Positions 9,075-15,756 of a DNA stretch of 21,504 nt are shown here, piece by piece. The number at the start of each line of letters is the position of its first letter. Positions within the stretch are counted from its first letter, which is position 1. The notes below the pieces were generated by a model that did not search any database, was not told the DNA's origin, and saw only the letters and a list, made by a program, of their open reading frames with translations. The DNA comes from Propionibacteriaceae bacterium (lineage in GTDB: Bacteria > Actinomycetota > Actinomycetes > Propionibacteriales > Propionibacteriaceae): NCBI GenBank assembly GCA_024636075.1, contig JAGXHS010000156.1, positions 1-21,504 of the forward strand. Direction: 5' to 3'. The position numbers were made by a program, and so were the translations under genes.

Positions 9075-9123
9075 CCGGACCATCTGGCGGGTTGCCTACA
9101 GGGATCCCCGATCGAGGTTTCGC

Positions 9124-9129
9124 TAGTGT
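9124..9129 (+). promoter_or_regulatory. -10 hexamer for leaderless uppS
   Basis: TAGTGT followed by six bases (GGGAGC) and then the uppS GTG at 9136. The GGAG is only one base from the start and is therefore too close to act as a Shine-Dalgarno site, which supports leaderless initiation. Confidence 0.5.
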
Positions 9130-9135
9130 GGGAGC

Positions 9136-9984
9136 GTGTCGAATTCTGCATCGCGACCTGGCCCCCGTCGACCGGCGGCACACCCCAGCGGCGCCGTGCC
9201 ACCATCGATCGCTCCGGAGTTGATGCCCCGGCACGTCGCAATCGTGATGGACGGTAACGGGCGGTGGGCGAAACAGCGCGGATTGAAACGCACCGAGGGC
9301 CACGCCCGGGGTGAGGACTCGTTGTTCGACGTGATCGAGGGCGCCATCGAGGTGGGTGTGCCCTATCTGTCCGCCTACGCCTTCTCCACAGAGAACTGGA
9401 AGCGCTCCCCCGACGAGGTGCGGTGGTTGATGGGATTCAACCGCGACGTGATCCACCGCAGGCGCGACCAGCTGGATGAGTTGGGAGTCCGGATCCGGTG
9501 GGCCGGGCGCCGAGGAAGACTGTGGGCCTCAGTGGTTCGGGAACTGGAGGATGCTGAAAAGCAGTCGGCCGGCAACGACGTCCTGACCTTGCAGTTCTGC
9601 GTCAACTACGGCGGCCGGGCAGAGATCGTCGATGCCGCTCGCAGGATCGCGGAGCAGGCGCAGCAGGGAAAACTGAACCCGGCGCGCTTGACCGAGGACC
9701 GGTTCCGTCAGTTTCTCGACGAACCGGGCATCCCCGACGTGGACCTCTTCGTGCGCTCCTCGGGTGAACAGCGCACCTCGAACTTCCTGGTTTGGCAGTC
9801 CGCGTATGCGGAAATGGTCTTCCTCGATCGGCTGTGGCCCGACTTCGACCGTCGTGACCTGTGGCGGGCAATCGAGCAGTACGCACACCGGGACCGACGC
9901 TTCGGTGGCGCCCTCCCGAACGCTGTAGATGGACCGAATGCTGGAGCTGGGCCCAACGCTGAGGATGGGCCCAGCCGTGGCTGA
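9136..9984 (+). CDS. uppS: Isoprenyl transferase (undecaprenyl/decaprenyl diphosphate synthase, cis-prenyltransferase)
   Basis: Adds isopentenyl diphosphate units in cis to make the polyprenyl diphosphate carrier for peptidoglycan and other wall polymers; a cytosolic, membrane-associated homodimer. It has 282 residues. All cis-prenyltransferase blocks are present: MDGNGRWA with the Mg-binding Asp39, HARGEDSLFDVIE, LSAYAFSTENW, LQFCVNYGGRAEI, and DLFVRSSGEQRTSNFLVWQS plus AYAEMVF near the C-terminus. The first 30 residues are a Pro/Ala-rich extension typical of actinobacterial members. The last 25 residues are an unusual low-complexity tail with repeated GPNA units. The DNA encoding that tail contains a perfect 10-bp inverted repeat. 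The GTG start is set by the -10 hexamer 6 nt upstream. It converges on leuA with 11 nt between stops. Confidence 0.95.
   Translation: MSNSASRPGPRRPAAHPSGAVPPSIAPELMPRHVAIVMDGNGRWAKQRGLKRTEGHARGEDSLFDVIEGAIEVGVPYLSAYAFSTENWKRSPDEVRWLMGFNRDVIHRRRDQLDELGVRIRWAGRRGRLWASVVRELEDAEKQSAGNDVLTLQFCVNYGGRAEIVDAARRIAEQAQQGKLNPARLTEDRFRQFLDEPGIPDVDLFVRSSGEQRTSNFLVWQSAYAEMVFLDRLWPDFDRRDLWRAIEQYAHRDRRFGGALPNAVDGPNAGAGPNAEDGPSRG
9946..9975. terminator. 10-bp perfect hairpin between converging uppS and leuA
   Basis: GCTGGGCCCA (9946-9955), a 10-nt loop, then TGGGCCCAGC (9966-9975). It lies in the last codons of uppS and 21 nt beyond the leuA stop, so it could stop transcription from both sides. It lacks a T tract, as is common for GC-rich actinobacterial terminators; function is inferred. 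Confidence 0.45.
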
Positions 9985-9995
9985 GGATACGACTG

Positions 9996-11738
9996 TCAGC
10001 TGGCCCGATCACGGTTCACGGCACTGATCGCGGCCTTGAGTGAGGCGGTGGTGATGCTCGGGTCGATTCCGGCGCCCCACAGGATGCGGGCATCCTCGGA
10101 GTCACCGACCTCGCACTCGAGGTAGGCAGCCGCAGAGGCATCGCCGCCGCTGGTCAGTGCATGCTCGATGTAGTCGAGCACCCGGACGTGCACGCCCACC
10201 TGGCGCAGTGCGTCCATGAAGGCTGACACCGGTCCGTTGCCTTCGCCGCTGAGTACCAGCTCCTCGCCGACGTTGCGCAGCCTCACCTCGAGGTGGTGAG
10301 TGCCATTTGAGGTGCTGGAACTCACGCCGATGAGTTCCATCGGTTCGCTGCGGTTCAGGTACTCGGCGGAGAAGATGTCCCACATCTGCGTGCTGTTCAC
10401 CTCGCCGCCAGCGGCATCGGTGTGTGCCTGCACCACTCTGGAGAATTCCATCTGCATCCGGCGCGGCAGGTCCAGCTGGTGGTCGCTCTTCATGATGTAG
10501 GCGATGCCGCCCTTGCCCGACTGGGAGTTGACCCTGATCACCGCTTCGTAGCTGCGGCCCACGTCGTGCGGATCGATGGGCAGGTACGGGGCTTCCCATG
10601 CGATCTCGTGGATCGAGCGGTGCTGGCTGCCTGCTTCGCGCTGCAGGACCTCCAATCCCTTCTTGATCGCGTCCTGGTGTGACCCGGAAAAGGCTGTGTA
10701 CACCAGGTCACCCGCGTAGGGATGTCGAGGATGCACCGGCAGATTGGTGCAGTACTCGACGGTCCGCCGGATCTCGTCGATGTCGGAGAAGTCGATCTGC
10801 GGATCGATGCCCTGGCTGAACAGGTTCATGCCCAGCGTCACCAGACACACGTTGCCGGTGCGCTCACCATGACCGAACAGACAGCCCTCGACCCGGTCCG
10901 CCCCGGCCATCATGGCCAGTTCGGTGGCCGCGACCGCAGTGCCGCGGTCATTGTGCGGGTGCAGCGAAATCGCCACATTGTCCCGGTTGCGGATGTGCCG
11001 CGCGAAGTACTCGATCTGGTCGGCGTAGGTGTTCGGCGTGGAGCGTTCCACCGTGGCTGGCAGGTTCAGGATGATCTCCCGGCCGTCCTCCGGTTGCCAG
11101 ACGTCCATCACCGCGTTGCACACTTCGACGGCGAAGTCGGTGGGTGTCTGGGTGAAGATTTCCGGACTGTACTGGTACCCGAACTGCACGTCCGACAGGT
11201 TTGCCTCGGCATGCTTGCACACCATTTCGGTCCCCCGGGTGGCCATCGCGATGCATTCGGCCTCCGAGATGTTGAACACCACCCTGCGGAACAGTTCGGC
11301 GGTGGCGTTGTACATGTGGATGTTGGCCCGGTGCGCCCCGACCAAGGATTGGGCGGTGCGCTCGATCAGGTCCTCGCGGGCCTGGGTCAGCACCGAGATG
11401 GTGACGTCGTCGGGAATGGCATCCGAGGTGATCAGCTGGCGGACGAAGTCGAAGTCGTTCTGCGAAGCGGACGGGAAGCCCAGCTCGATCTCCTTGTAGC
11501 CCATTGCAATCAGCAGGTTGAACATCTTGCGTTTGCGGGCGGGTGTCATTGGATCGATGAGTGCCTGGTTGCCGTCACGCAGATCGGTGGACAGCCAGCG
11601 GGGAGCCTTGTCGACCTTTTTGTCAGGCCAACTGCGGTCCGGCAGCGAGACCGGCACGAAGGGAGAGTACCGATCGAACGGCATCGGGCTGGGTTTTTGC
11701 GTGGGGCGAGGTTGTTGCCGGGTGGCATTGGTTGTCAT
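9996..11738 (-). CDS. leuA: 2-isopropylmalate synthase
   Basis: First committed step of leucine synthesis: condenses acetyl-CoA with 2-oxoisovalerate. It has 580 residues, of the actinobacterial LeuA type 2 that starts PFDRYSPFVPVSLPDRSWPD. The TIM barrel has TDLRDGNQAL with metal and substrate residues Arg54/Asp55, ELGFPSASQNDFDF, and the metal ligands His260/His262 in LHPHNDRG. GCLFGHGERTGN is the glycine-rich active-site loop. Residues from about 440 onward form the C-terminal LeuA regulatory domain, where leucine feedback normally acts (known of the family). The ATG at 11738 has a good SD, AAGGA, at 11749-11745 (6-nt spacing). That SD is complementary to the Leu codons of the upstream leader peptide, so translation is probably controlled by leader translation. 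The family is usually 560-640 residues. Confidence 0.97.
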   Translation of the reverse strand: MTTNATRQQPRPTQKPSPMPFDRYSPFVPVSLPDRSWPDKKVDKAPRWLSTDLRDGNQALIDPMTPARKRKMFNLLIAMGYKEIELGFPSASQNDFDFVRQLITSDAIPDDVTISVLTQAREDLIERTAQSLVGAHRANIHMYNATAELFRRVVFNISEAECIAMATRGTEMVCKHAEANLSDVQFGYQYSPEIFTQTPTDFAVEVCNAVMDVWQPEDGREIILNLPATVERSTPNTYADQIEYFARHIRNRDNVAISLHPHNDRGTAVAATELAMMAGADRVEGCLFGHGERTGNVCLVTLGMNLFSQGIDPQIDFSDIDEIRRTVEYCTNLPVHPRHPYAGDLVYTAFSGSHQDAIKKGLEVLQREAGSQHRSIHEIAWEAPYLPIDPHDVGRSYEAVIRVNSQSGKGGIAYIMKSDHQLDLPRRMQMEFSRVVQAHTDAAGGEVNSTQMWDIFSAEYLNRSEPMELIGVSSSTSNGTHHLEVRLRNVGEELVLSGEGNGPVSAFMDALRQVGVHVRVLDYIEHALTSGGDASAAAYLECEVGDSEDARILWGAGIDPSITTASLKAAISAVNRDRAS

Positions 11739-11744
11739 GACAGT

Positions 11745-11749
11745 TCCTT
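11745..11749 (-). promoter_or_regulatory. leuA Shine-Dalgarno site, predicted to be sequestered
   Basis: AAGGA six bases before the leuA ATG. The surrounding RNA GCACA-C-CAAGGA (11756-11745) pairs with UCCUUG-UGUGC (11833-11823) in the leader peptide coding region: 11 pairs with one bulged C. The pairing would hide the whole ribosome-binding site. Confidence 0.6.
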
Positions 11750-11804
11750 GGTGTGCTGAAGTGGTCAGGCACGGCGGATCTCCGCAGCGAGGGGGCCTGG
11801 TTTG

Positions 11805-11870
11805 TTACCGAGCCTCGCTACGGCACACAAGGAGCAGTCGCGCCAGCAAGTCCGACATCAGCAATGCCAT
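11805..11870 (-). CDS. Leucine-rich leader peptide of leuA
   Basis: A 21-codon frame starting ATG at 11870 and ending TAA at 11807-11805, 66 nt before the leuA ATG. It begins MALLMSDLLARLLLVC and ends RSEAR. Seven of 21 residues are leucine (TTG, CTG, TTG, CTG, CTG, CTC, CTT), with a Leu-Leu-Leu run at codons 12-14. It is positioned and composed like a classical amino-acid leader peptide. A TACAGT hexamer ends 7 nt before its ATG, so the transcript probably begins at the start codon. Its 3' half overlaps the pairing partners of both the internal hairpin and the leuA SD, so a ribosome stalled at the Leu run would change the fold. The peptide itself probably has no function. It is too short for routine gene callers. 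Confidence 0.65.
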   Translation of the reverse strand: MALLMSDLLARLLLVCRSEAR

Positions 11871-11877
11871 GCTTTCC

Positions 11878-11883
11878 ACTGTA
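11878..11883 (-). promoter_or_regulatory. -10 hexamer of the leuA leader transcript
   Basis: TACAGT on the minus strand, then GGAAAGC, then the leader-peptide ATG. The same hexamer precedes the VUT transporter gene. No strong -35 is visible at 17 bp. Confidence 0.5.
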
Positions 11884-11910
11884 GGGCCCCGTTCGCCGCA
11901 TCACCAGCGT

Positions 11911-11938
11911 GACCGGCAATCGGACATGATCGCCGGTC
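11911..11938. repeat. 11-bp imperfect palindrome between leuA leader and amidohydrolase gene
   Basis: GACCGGCAATC (11911-11921), six bases, GATCGCCGGTC (11928-11938), with one mismatched pair. It is centred about 45 nt upstream of the leuA-leader -10 and 70 nt upstream of the amidohydrolase start, an operator-like position for a dimeric regulator acting on either gene. Confidence 0.45.
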
Positions 11939-11966
11939 GTCGCCCATTGGATGGACAGGGTTCGAG

Positions 11967-11985
11967 GTTCGCCGAACAGGCTGTT
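11967..11985. repeat. Two small overlapping palindromes just before the amidohydrolase start
   Basis: GTTCGCCGAAC (11967-11977) and AACAGGCTGTT (11975-11985), each two 5-base arms around one base, sharing AAC. They end 11 nt before the preferred ATG and 2 nt before the alternative one. They may be an operator or an mRNA structure over the ribosome-binding region; no known site is recognised. Confidence 0.35.
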
Positions 11986-11996
11986 GGATGGGAATC

Positions 11997-13463
11997 ATGA
12001 GGTTGCGGAACGCGCGCCTGCTCGATCTGGACACCGGCACCGCCAGCGATCCACAGGATATCTGGGTGCAGGGGAATCGAATCAGTCGGCGGCCCATCGA
12101 GGACGAACGACAGGTGATCGACCTGCACGGCCGGATCGTGATGCCCGGCCTGTGGGATGTCCACGTGCACGCCGGCCAGTGGGCGCTGGCGTCGCGTCGT
12201 CTCGATCTCAGTGGCTGCGAGAGCGCGGCGGAATGCGTCGAACTGACCCGTCAAAGCCTTGTCGAACATGCCCCGGACAGCCCGTTGATCGGCGTCGGAT
12301 ACCGCGACGGGATGTGGCAGCAGCCGCCGTCGGCCAGGCTGCTCGACGAGGTCAGCGAGATCACTCCGATCGCCCTGATCTCCGGCGACCTGCACGCGGC
12401 ATGGGCCAATACTGCTGCCTTGGAACGGTTCGGCTTCGGCGGGCACCCGAGCGGGCATCTGGTGGAGACCGAAGCGTTCGAGCTGCAGACCGCTGTCAAC
12501 AATCTTCCCGATCTGGTGCTCGACGAATGGGTGCACGGTGTGCTGCAGGCAGCCACACGTCGGGGTCTGGTCGGGGTGGTGGACATCGAACGTGCCAACA
12601 ACGCCGTCGACTGGAGACGTCGATTCGCCAGCGAGCGGCCTCCACCGATGCGGATCAGGGCCAGCATCTGGCCGGAGTGGCTGGACGCGGCCATCGCCGA
12701 AGGCCTGCACACCGGGATGCTGCTGGACGACACCGGGCTGTTGAGTGTCGGCCCATTGAAGATCATCACCGACGGCTCGATGACGGCGCGCACCGCATGG
12801 TGCCGCGACGAATACGTCGACCCACTGCAGGGATATCCCCACGGCATGCTGTGGATGGCCCCCGAGGAGTTGGAATCGGTGCTGTATCGAGCCCGATCAG
12901 CAGGTCTGGACTGTGCCGTGCACGGCATCGGTGACGCCGCCTGCGCCATGGTCGTGGCGGCCTTCGCCGAGACCGGTGCCCGGGGAACGATCGAACATGC
13001 GCAGTTCATGCGACCCGGCGACATCGCCGCGCTGGCACAGCTGGACATCACGGCCAGCGTGCAACCCGCGCAGATGCTCGACGATCGAGACAGCGTCGAT
13101 GCCTTGTGGCCCGGGTTGTCCCAGCACGTCTTCCCACTCGCTTCGATGGCAGCTGCCGGGATCACTCTCGCCTTCGGCTCCGACGCGCCGTGTGCGCCGG
13201 CGGATCCGTGGCTCGCCATCGAGTTGTCGGTGACCCGGATCACTGACGCCGAGCGCGGTTCGTGGCACCCCGACGAACGATTGACCTTGTCACAGGCCTT
13301 GCTGTGCTCCACCAACGGTGTGCGAGCCCTGGTGCCGGGCGCCCGGGCAGATCTGATCGCGCTCGACGAGAATCCGTTCGAGGTCGAGCCGGAAAGGCTG
13401 CGCACCTTCGGCGCCTGGCTCACCATGGTGGACGGCCGTGTCGTCCATTCCTGGGAGGAATGA
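11997..13463 (+). CDS. Amidohydrolase family protein, YtcJ-like (Amidohydro_3)
   Basis: Metal-dependent hydrolase of the amidohydrolase superfamily; substrate unknown. It has 488 residues from the ATG at 11997 (MRLRNARLLDLDTG, the usual start of the family's small beta domain). An in-frame ATG at 11988 adds only MGI. The metal-site motifs run in order: HVH (His56/His58), the YtcJ-type segment KIITDGSMTARTA (255-267), HGIGDAA (His309), IEHAQ (His334), and GSDAPC (Asp396). The C-terminal LVPGARADLIALDENPF returns to the beta domain. Relatives include N-substituted formamide deformylases and uncharacterised YtcJ enzymes, so activity on an amide or carbamate is plausible but unproven. No signal peptide is evident, so it is probably cytosolic. 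It is divergent from the leuA leader and ends 42 nt from era, which faces it. Confidence 0.88.
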   Translation: MRLRNARLLDLDTGTASDPQDIWVQGNRISRRPIEDERQVIDLHGRIVMPGLWDVHVHAGQWALASRRLDLSGCESAAECVELTRQSLVEHAPDSPLIGVGYRDGMWQQPPSARLLDEVSEITPIALISGDLHAAWANTAALERFGFGGHPSGHLVETEAFELQTAVNNLPDLVLDEWVHGVLQAATRRGLVGVVDIERANNAVDWRRRFASERPPPMRIRASIWPEWLDAAIAEGLHTGMLLDDTGLLSVGPLKIITDGSMTARTAWCRDEYVDPLQGYPHGMLWMAPEELESVLYRARSAGLDCAVHGIGDAACAMVVAAFAETGARGTIEHAQFMRPGDIAALAQLDITASVQPAQMLDDRDSVDALWPGLSQHVFPLASMAAAGITLAFGSDAPCAPADPWLAIELSVTRITDAERGSWHPDERLTLSQALLCSTNGVRALVPGARADLIALDENPFEVEPERLRTFGAWLTMVDGRVVHSWEE

Positions 13464-13505
13464 GCGCACACTGATCGGTTGCCGCGAACGTGGCCGGAGG
13501 CGACC

Positions 13506-14450
13506 TCAGAAACCCAGCCGGTTGAGGAATTTGGGGTCTCGCTGCCAGTCCTTCATCACTTTCACCTTGAGGTCCAGATGCACCGGCGTGCCGAGCAGGG
13601 CGCTGATCTGCTGCCGGGCACGGGTGCCCACTTCTTTCAGGTGTTGGCCGCGATGGCCAATCATGATCACCTTCTGGGAATCGCGCTCAAGAACCATCGA
13701 AGCGTAGATGTCCAACAACGGCTTGTCCTCGTCTCGGCCTTCCCGCGGCCCCATTTCGTCCAGCGTGACTGTGATCGAGTGCGGCAACTCGTCACGTACC
13801 CCCTCCAGGGCCGCTTCGCGGATGAGCTCGCAGATCAAAGTCTCGGTCGGCTCGTCGGTGATCTCTCCTTCGGGGTAGAAGGCCGGCCCCGGCGGCAGCA
13901 GCTTGATCAGCTCGTCACGGACCAGCTCGATCTGGTCGCCACTGTTCGCCGAGCACGGAATGATCTGCTCGAAGCGGATCGCGATCTCGTCCTCCAACGC
14001 CTGGATCTCCAGCAGGTGCTTCCGCAGCCGGTCCGACGACACCAGATCCGTCTTGGTGGCCAGCGCGACGAGTTGCGGCGTGCGGGACAGCTTCGCGAGC
14101 TCGGAGAGGATGTATTTGTCCCCCGGACCGATTCGCTGGTCGCTCGGCAGGCAGACACCCACAACGTCGACCTCGGACCAGGTGGCGCGCACCACATCAT
14201 TGAGTCGTTGCCCCAGAAGTGTTCGCGGCCGGTGCAGTCCGGGCGTGTCGATCAGCACCAGCTGCGCTGTGGGCAGGTGCACGATGCCACGGATTGCGTG
14301 TCGAGTCGTCTGGGGCTTCGACGAGGCGATGGCGATCTTGCTGCCCACCAGTGCGTTGGTGAGGGTGGATTTCCCGGCATTGGGGCGACCGACAAAGCAG
14401 GCGAACCCGCTGTGGAAACCGGTGCCAGCACCGGTGGGGCTGTCAGTCAT
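13506..14450 (-). CDS. era: GTPase Era, 16S rRNA maturation and 30S assembly
   Basis: Essential GTPase that binds the 3' end of 16S rRNA during 30S maturation. It has 314 residues. The G domain has G1 GRPNAGKST (21-29), the switch-I region SKPQTTR (44-50), G3 DTPG (68-71), G4 TKTD (132-135; actinobacterial Era commonly has T rather than N in NKxD) and G5 SAN (167-169). The C-terminal KH domain carries VIMIGHRGQHLKEVG (261-275) and ends in the family tail DWQRDPKFLNRLGF. Its ATG overlaps the end of the CBS-protein gene by 8 nt (ATGACTGA), so it is the last gene of the phoH-ybeY-CBS-era operon. Only a weak 5-bp hairpin (around 13481-13494) lies between it and the facing amidohydrolase gene. Confidence 0.97.
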   Translation of the reverse strand: MTDSPTGAGTGFHSGFACFVGRPNAGKSTLTNALVGSKIAIASSKPQTTRHAIRGIVHLPTAQLVLIDTPGLHRPRTLLGQRLNDVVRATWSEVDVVGVCLPSDQRIGPGDKYILSELAKLSRTPQLVALATKTDLVSSDRLRKHLLEIQALEDEIAIRFEQIIPCSANSGDQIELVRDELIKLLPPGPAFYPEGEITDEPTETLICELIREAALEGVRDELPHSITVTLDEMGPREGRDEDKPLLDIYASMVLERDSQKVIMIGHRGQHLKEVGTRARQQISALLGTPVHLDLKVKVMKDWQRDPKFLNRLGF

Positions 14451-15756
14451 CGTCGTCCTCGCCGTCGGTGTCCTCGCTGTGGTTCTCGTCCGGTTCGACC
14501 AGGGACACCAGACAGGTGTCGATCTGGTGCCGCCTGCCGACCGCCTTCTCCGCCTGGATGCGAATGCCTTTCCATTCGATGGCGCTGCCGGGGATCGGGA
14601 CCAGGTTCAGCTCCTTGGCCATCAGACCTCCGACCGTCTCCACGTCCTCGTCGTCCACGTCGAGCTCGAACAGATCGCCCATCTCGTCGACCTGCAGTCG
14701 AGCCGAGACGCGGAACACCCCGGGTTCGACCTGTTGGGTCAAGGTGGGTTCCGCGTCGTACTCGTCGACGATCTCACCGACGATCTCCTCCAGGATGTCC
14801 TCGATGGTGGCGAGACCTGCGGTACCACCGAACTCGTCGATCACGACCACCATGTGGTGCCGCAGCAATTGCATGTCCCGGAGCAGGTCGTCGACCGGCT
14901 TCGAATCGGGGCAGAACTGGGTGTGGCGCATCATGCTGGCCACCGTTTCGGAGTGCTCCGAATCCGGGTGGTCGTAGACCCTGCGGATCACGTCCTTGAG
15001 GTACAGCAACCCGACGATGTCATCGATGCCATCCCCCACAACCGGTATCCGGCTGAACCCGGAGCGCAGCGCCAGCGAGAGGGCCTGACGCAGGTTCTTG
15101 GTGGATTCGATGAACACCAGGTCGGTGCGCGGCACCATGACTTCCTTGACGAGTGTGTCGCCCAGTTCGAACACCGAGTGGATCATCCGCCGCTCGCCCT
15201 CTTCGATCACGTCGCTCGCCTCGGCCTGGTCGACGGGTTCCCTGAGTTCGGCTTCGGTCGAGAAGGGTCCGTCAGCGTAGCCGCGGCCCGGTGTGACCGC
15301 GTTGCTGAGCAGGATCAGCAACTGTTGCAGCGGGCCGAGCACGGTGGTCAACGCGGAGATCGGCGTGGCCGCGAGCAGCGCCACCCGTTCAGCCCGCTGA
15401 CGTCCCAGGGTGCGGGCCGCGACTCCCCAGCCCATGAAGCTGACCAGGATCATCGAGCCGGCAGCCAGCAGCAGTCTCTGCCATGTCGGGCCAATGGTGT
15501 CGAAGACCACCAGGCAGACCAGGACGATGGCGGTGATCTCGGTGACGATGCGGACCAGCATGCCGGTGTTGATGTACGGAGCTGGATCCTCGGCGATCAA
15601 GCGCAGCCTCTTGGCGCTGGGCCCTCCACCCTTGAGAAGCCTGTCGGCGCGGGCGCGAGTGATGGTCGACAATGCGGATTCGGTGGCTGCCAGCAGCGCG
15701 GCGACCAGGATGAAAACGATCGCCATGCCCAACTGAATCAGGTGTGCCTGAGTCAC
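14443..15756 (-). CDS. CNNM/CorC-type membrane protein with DUF21, CBS pair and CorC-HlyC domain
   Basis: Membrane protein of 437 residues; the family is linked to Mg2+/Co2+ transport or efflux. The N-terminal DUF21 part has hydrophobic segments near residues 7-27, 65-86, 94-118 and 125-150. It is followed by two CBS domains (about 207-330), starting at the conserved VKEVMVPRTDLVFIE and containing SGFSRIPVVGDGIDDIVGLL. The CorC_HlyC accessory domain follows (about 350-415, with FRVSARLQVDEM and ETVGGLMAKEL). The C-terminus is a very acidic tail (EDTDGEDDDD). The GTG start overlaps the ybeY stop as GTGA, and its own stop overlaps era by 8 nt. A CBS protein sits at this position between ybeY and era in many actinobacteria (M. 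tuberculosis Rv2366c, recalled). Transport activity is not proven for this subgroup. Confidence 0.92.
   Translation of the reverse strand: MTQAHLIQLGMAIVFILVAALLAATESALSTITRARADRLLKGGGPSAKRLRLIAEDPAPYINTGMLVRIVTEITAIVLVCLVVFDTIGPTWQRLLLAAGSMILVSFMGWGVAARTLGRQRAERVALLAATPISALTTVLGPLQQLLILLSNAVTPGRGYADGPFSTEAELREPVDQAEASDVIEEGERRMIHSVFELGDTLVKEVMVPRTDLVFIESTKNLRQALSLALRSGFSRIPVVGDGIDDIVGLLYLKDVIRRVYDHPDSEHSETVASMMRHTQFCPDSKPVDDLLRDMQLLRHHMVVVIDEFGGTAGLATIEDILEEIVGEIVDEYDAEPTLTQQVEPGVFRVSARLQVDEMGDLFELDVDDEDVETVGGLMAKELNLVPIPGSAIEWKGIRIQAEKAVGRRHQIDTCLVSLVEPDENHSEDTDGEDDDD

Larger units (their letters stand above)
11739..11870 (-). promoter_or_regulatory. leuA leader RNA: leader peptide, hairpin with pseudoknot potential, SD-sequestering helix
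   Basis: The 132-nt leader holds four elements. (a) An open frame with seven Leu codons (11870-11805). (b) An 11-bp hairpin, CCGUAGCGAGG (11823-11813) with CCUCGCUGCGG (11792-11782), one U-G pair, 20-nt loop. (c) Loop bases CAGGC (11799-11795), complementary to GCCUG (11770-11766) downstream, which together with (b) makes an H-type pseudoknot. (d) A long-range helix joining Leu codons 13-14 plus the next two codons to the leuA SD. A competing 4-bp hairpin GCGG/CCGC (11785-11774) uses the same bases as (b). There is no U tract, so translational rather than transcriptional attenuation seems likely. A conserved pseudoknot called the LEU element has been described upstream of actinobacterial leuA (recalled). 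Pairings are seen by eye; the mechanism is inferred. Confidence 0.6.

Noticed and set aside
12251..13471. 406-codon minus-strand frame opposite the amidohydrolase gene
   Set aside because: Ser/Arg/Ala-rich translation without domains; the plus strand carries every metal-site motif of the amidohydrolase family.
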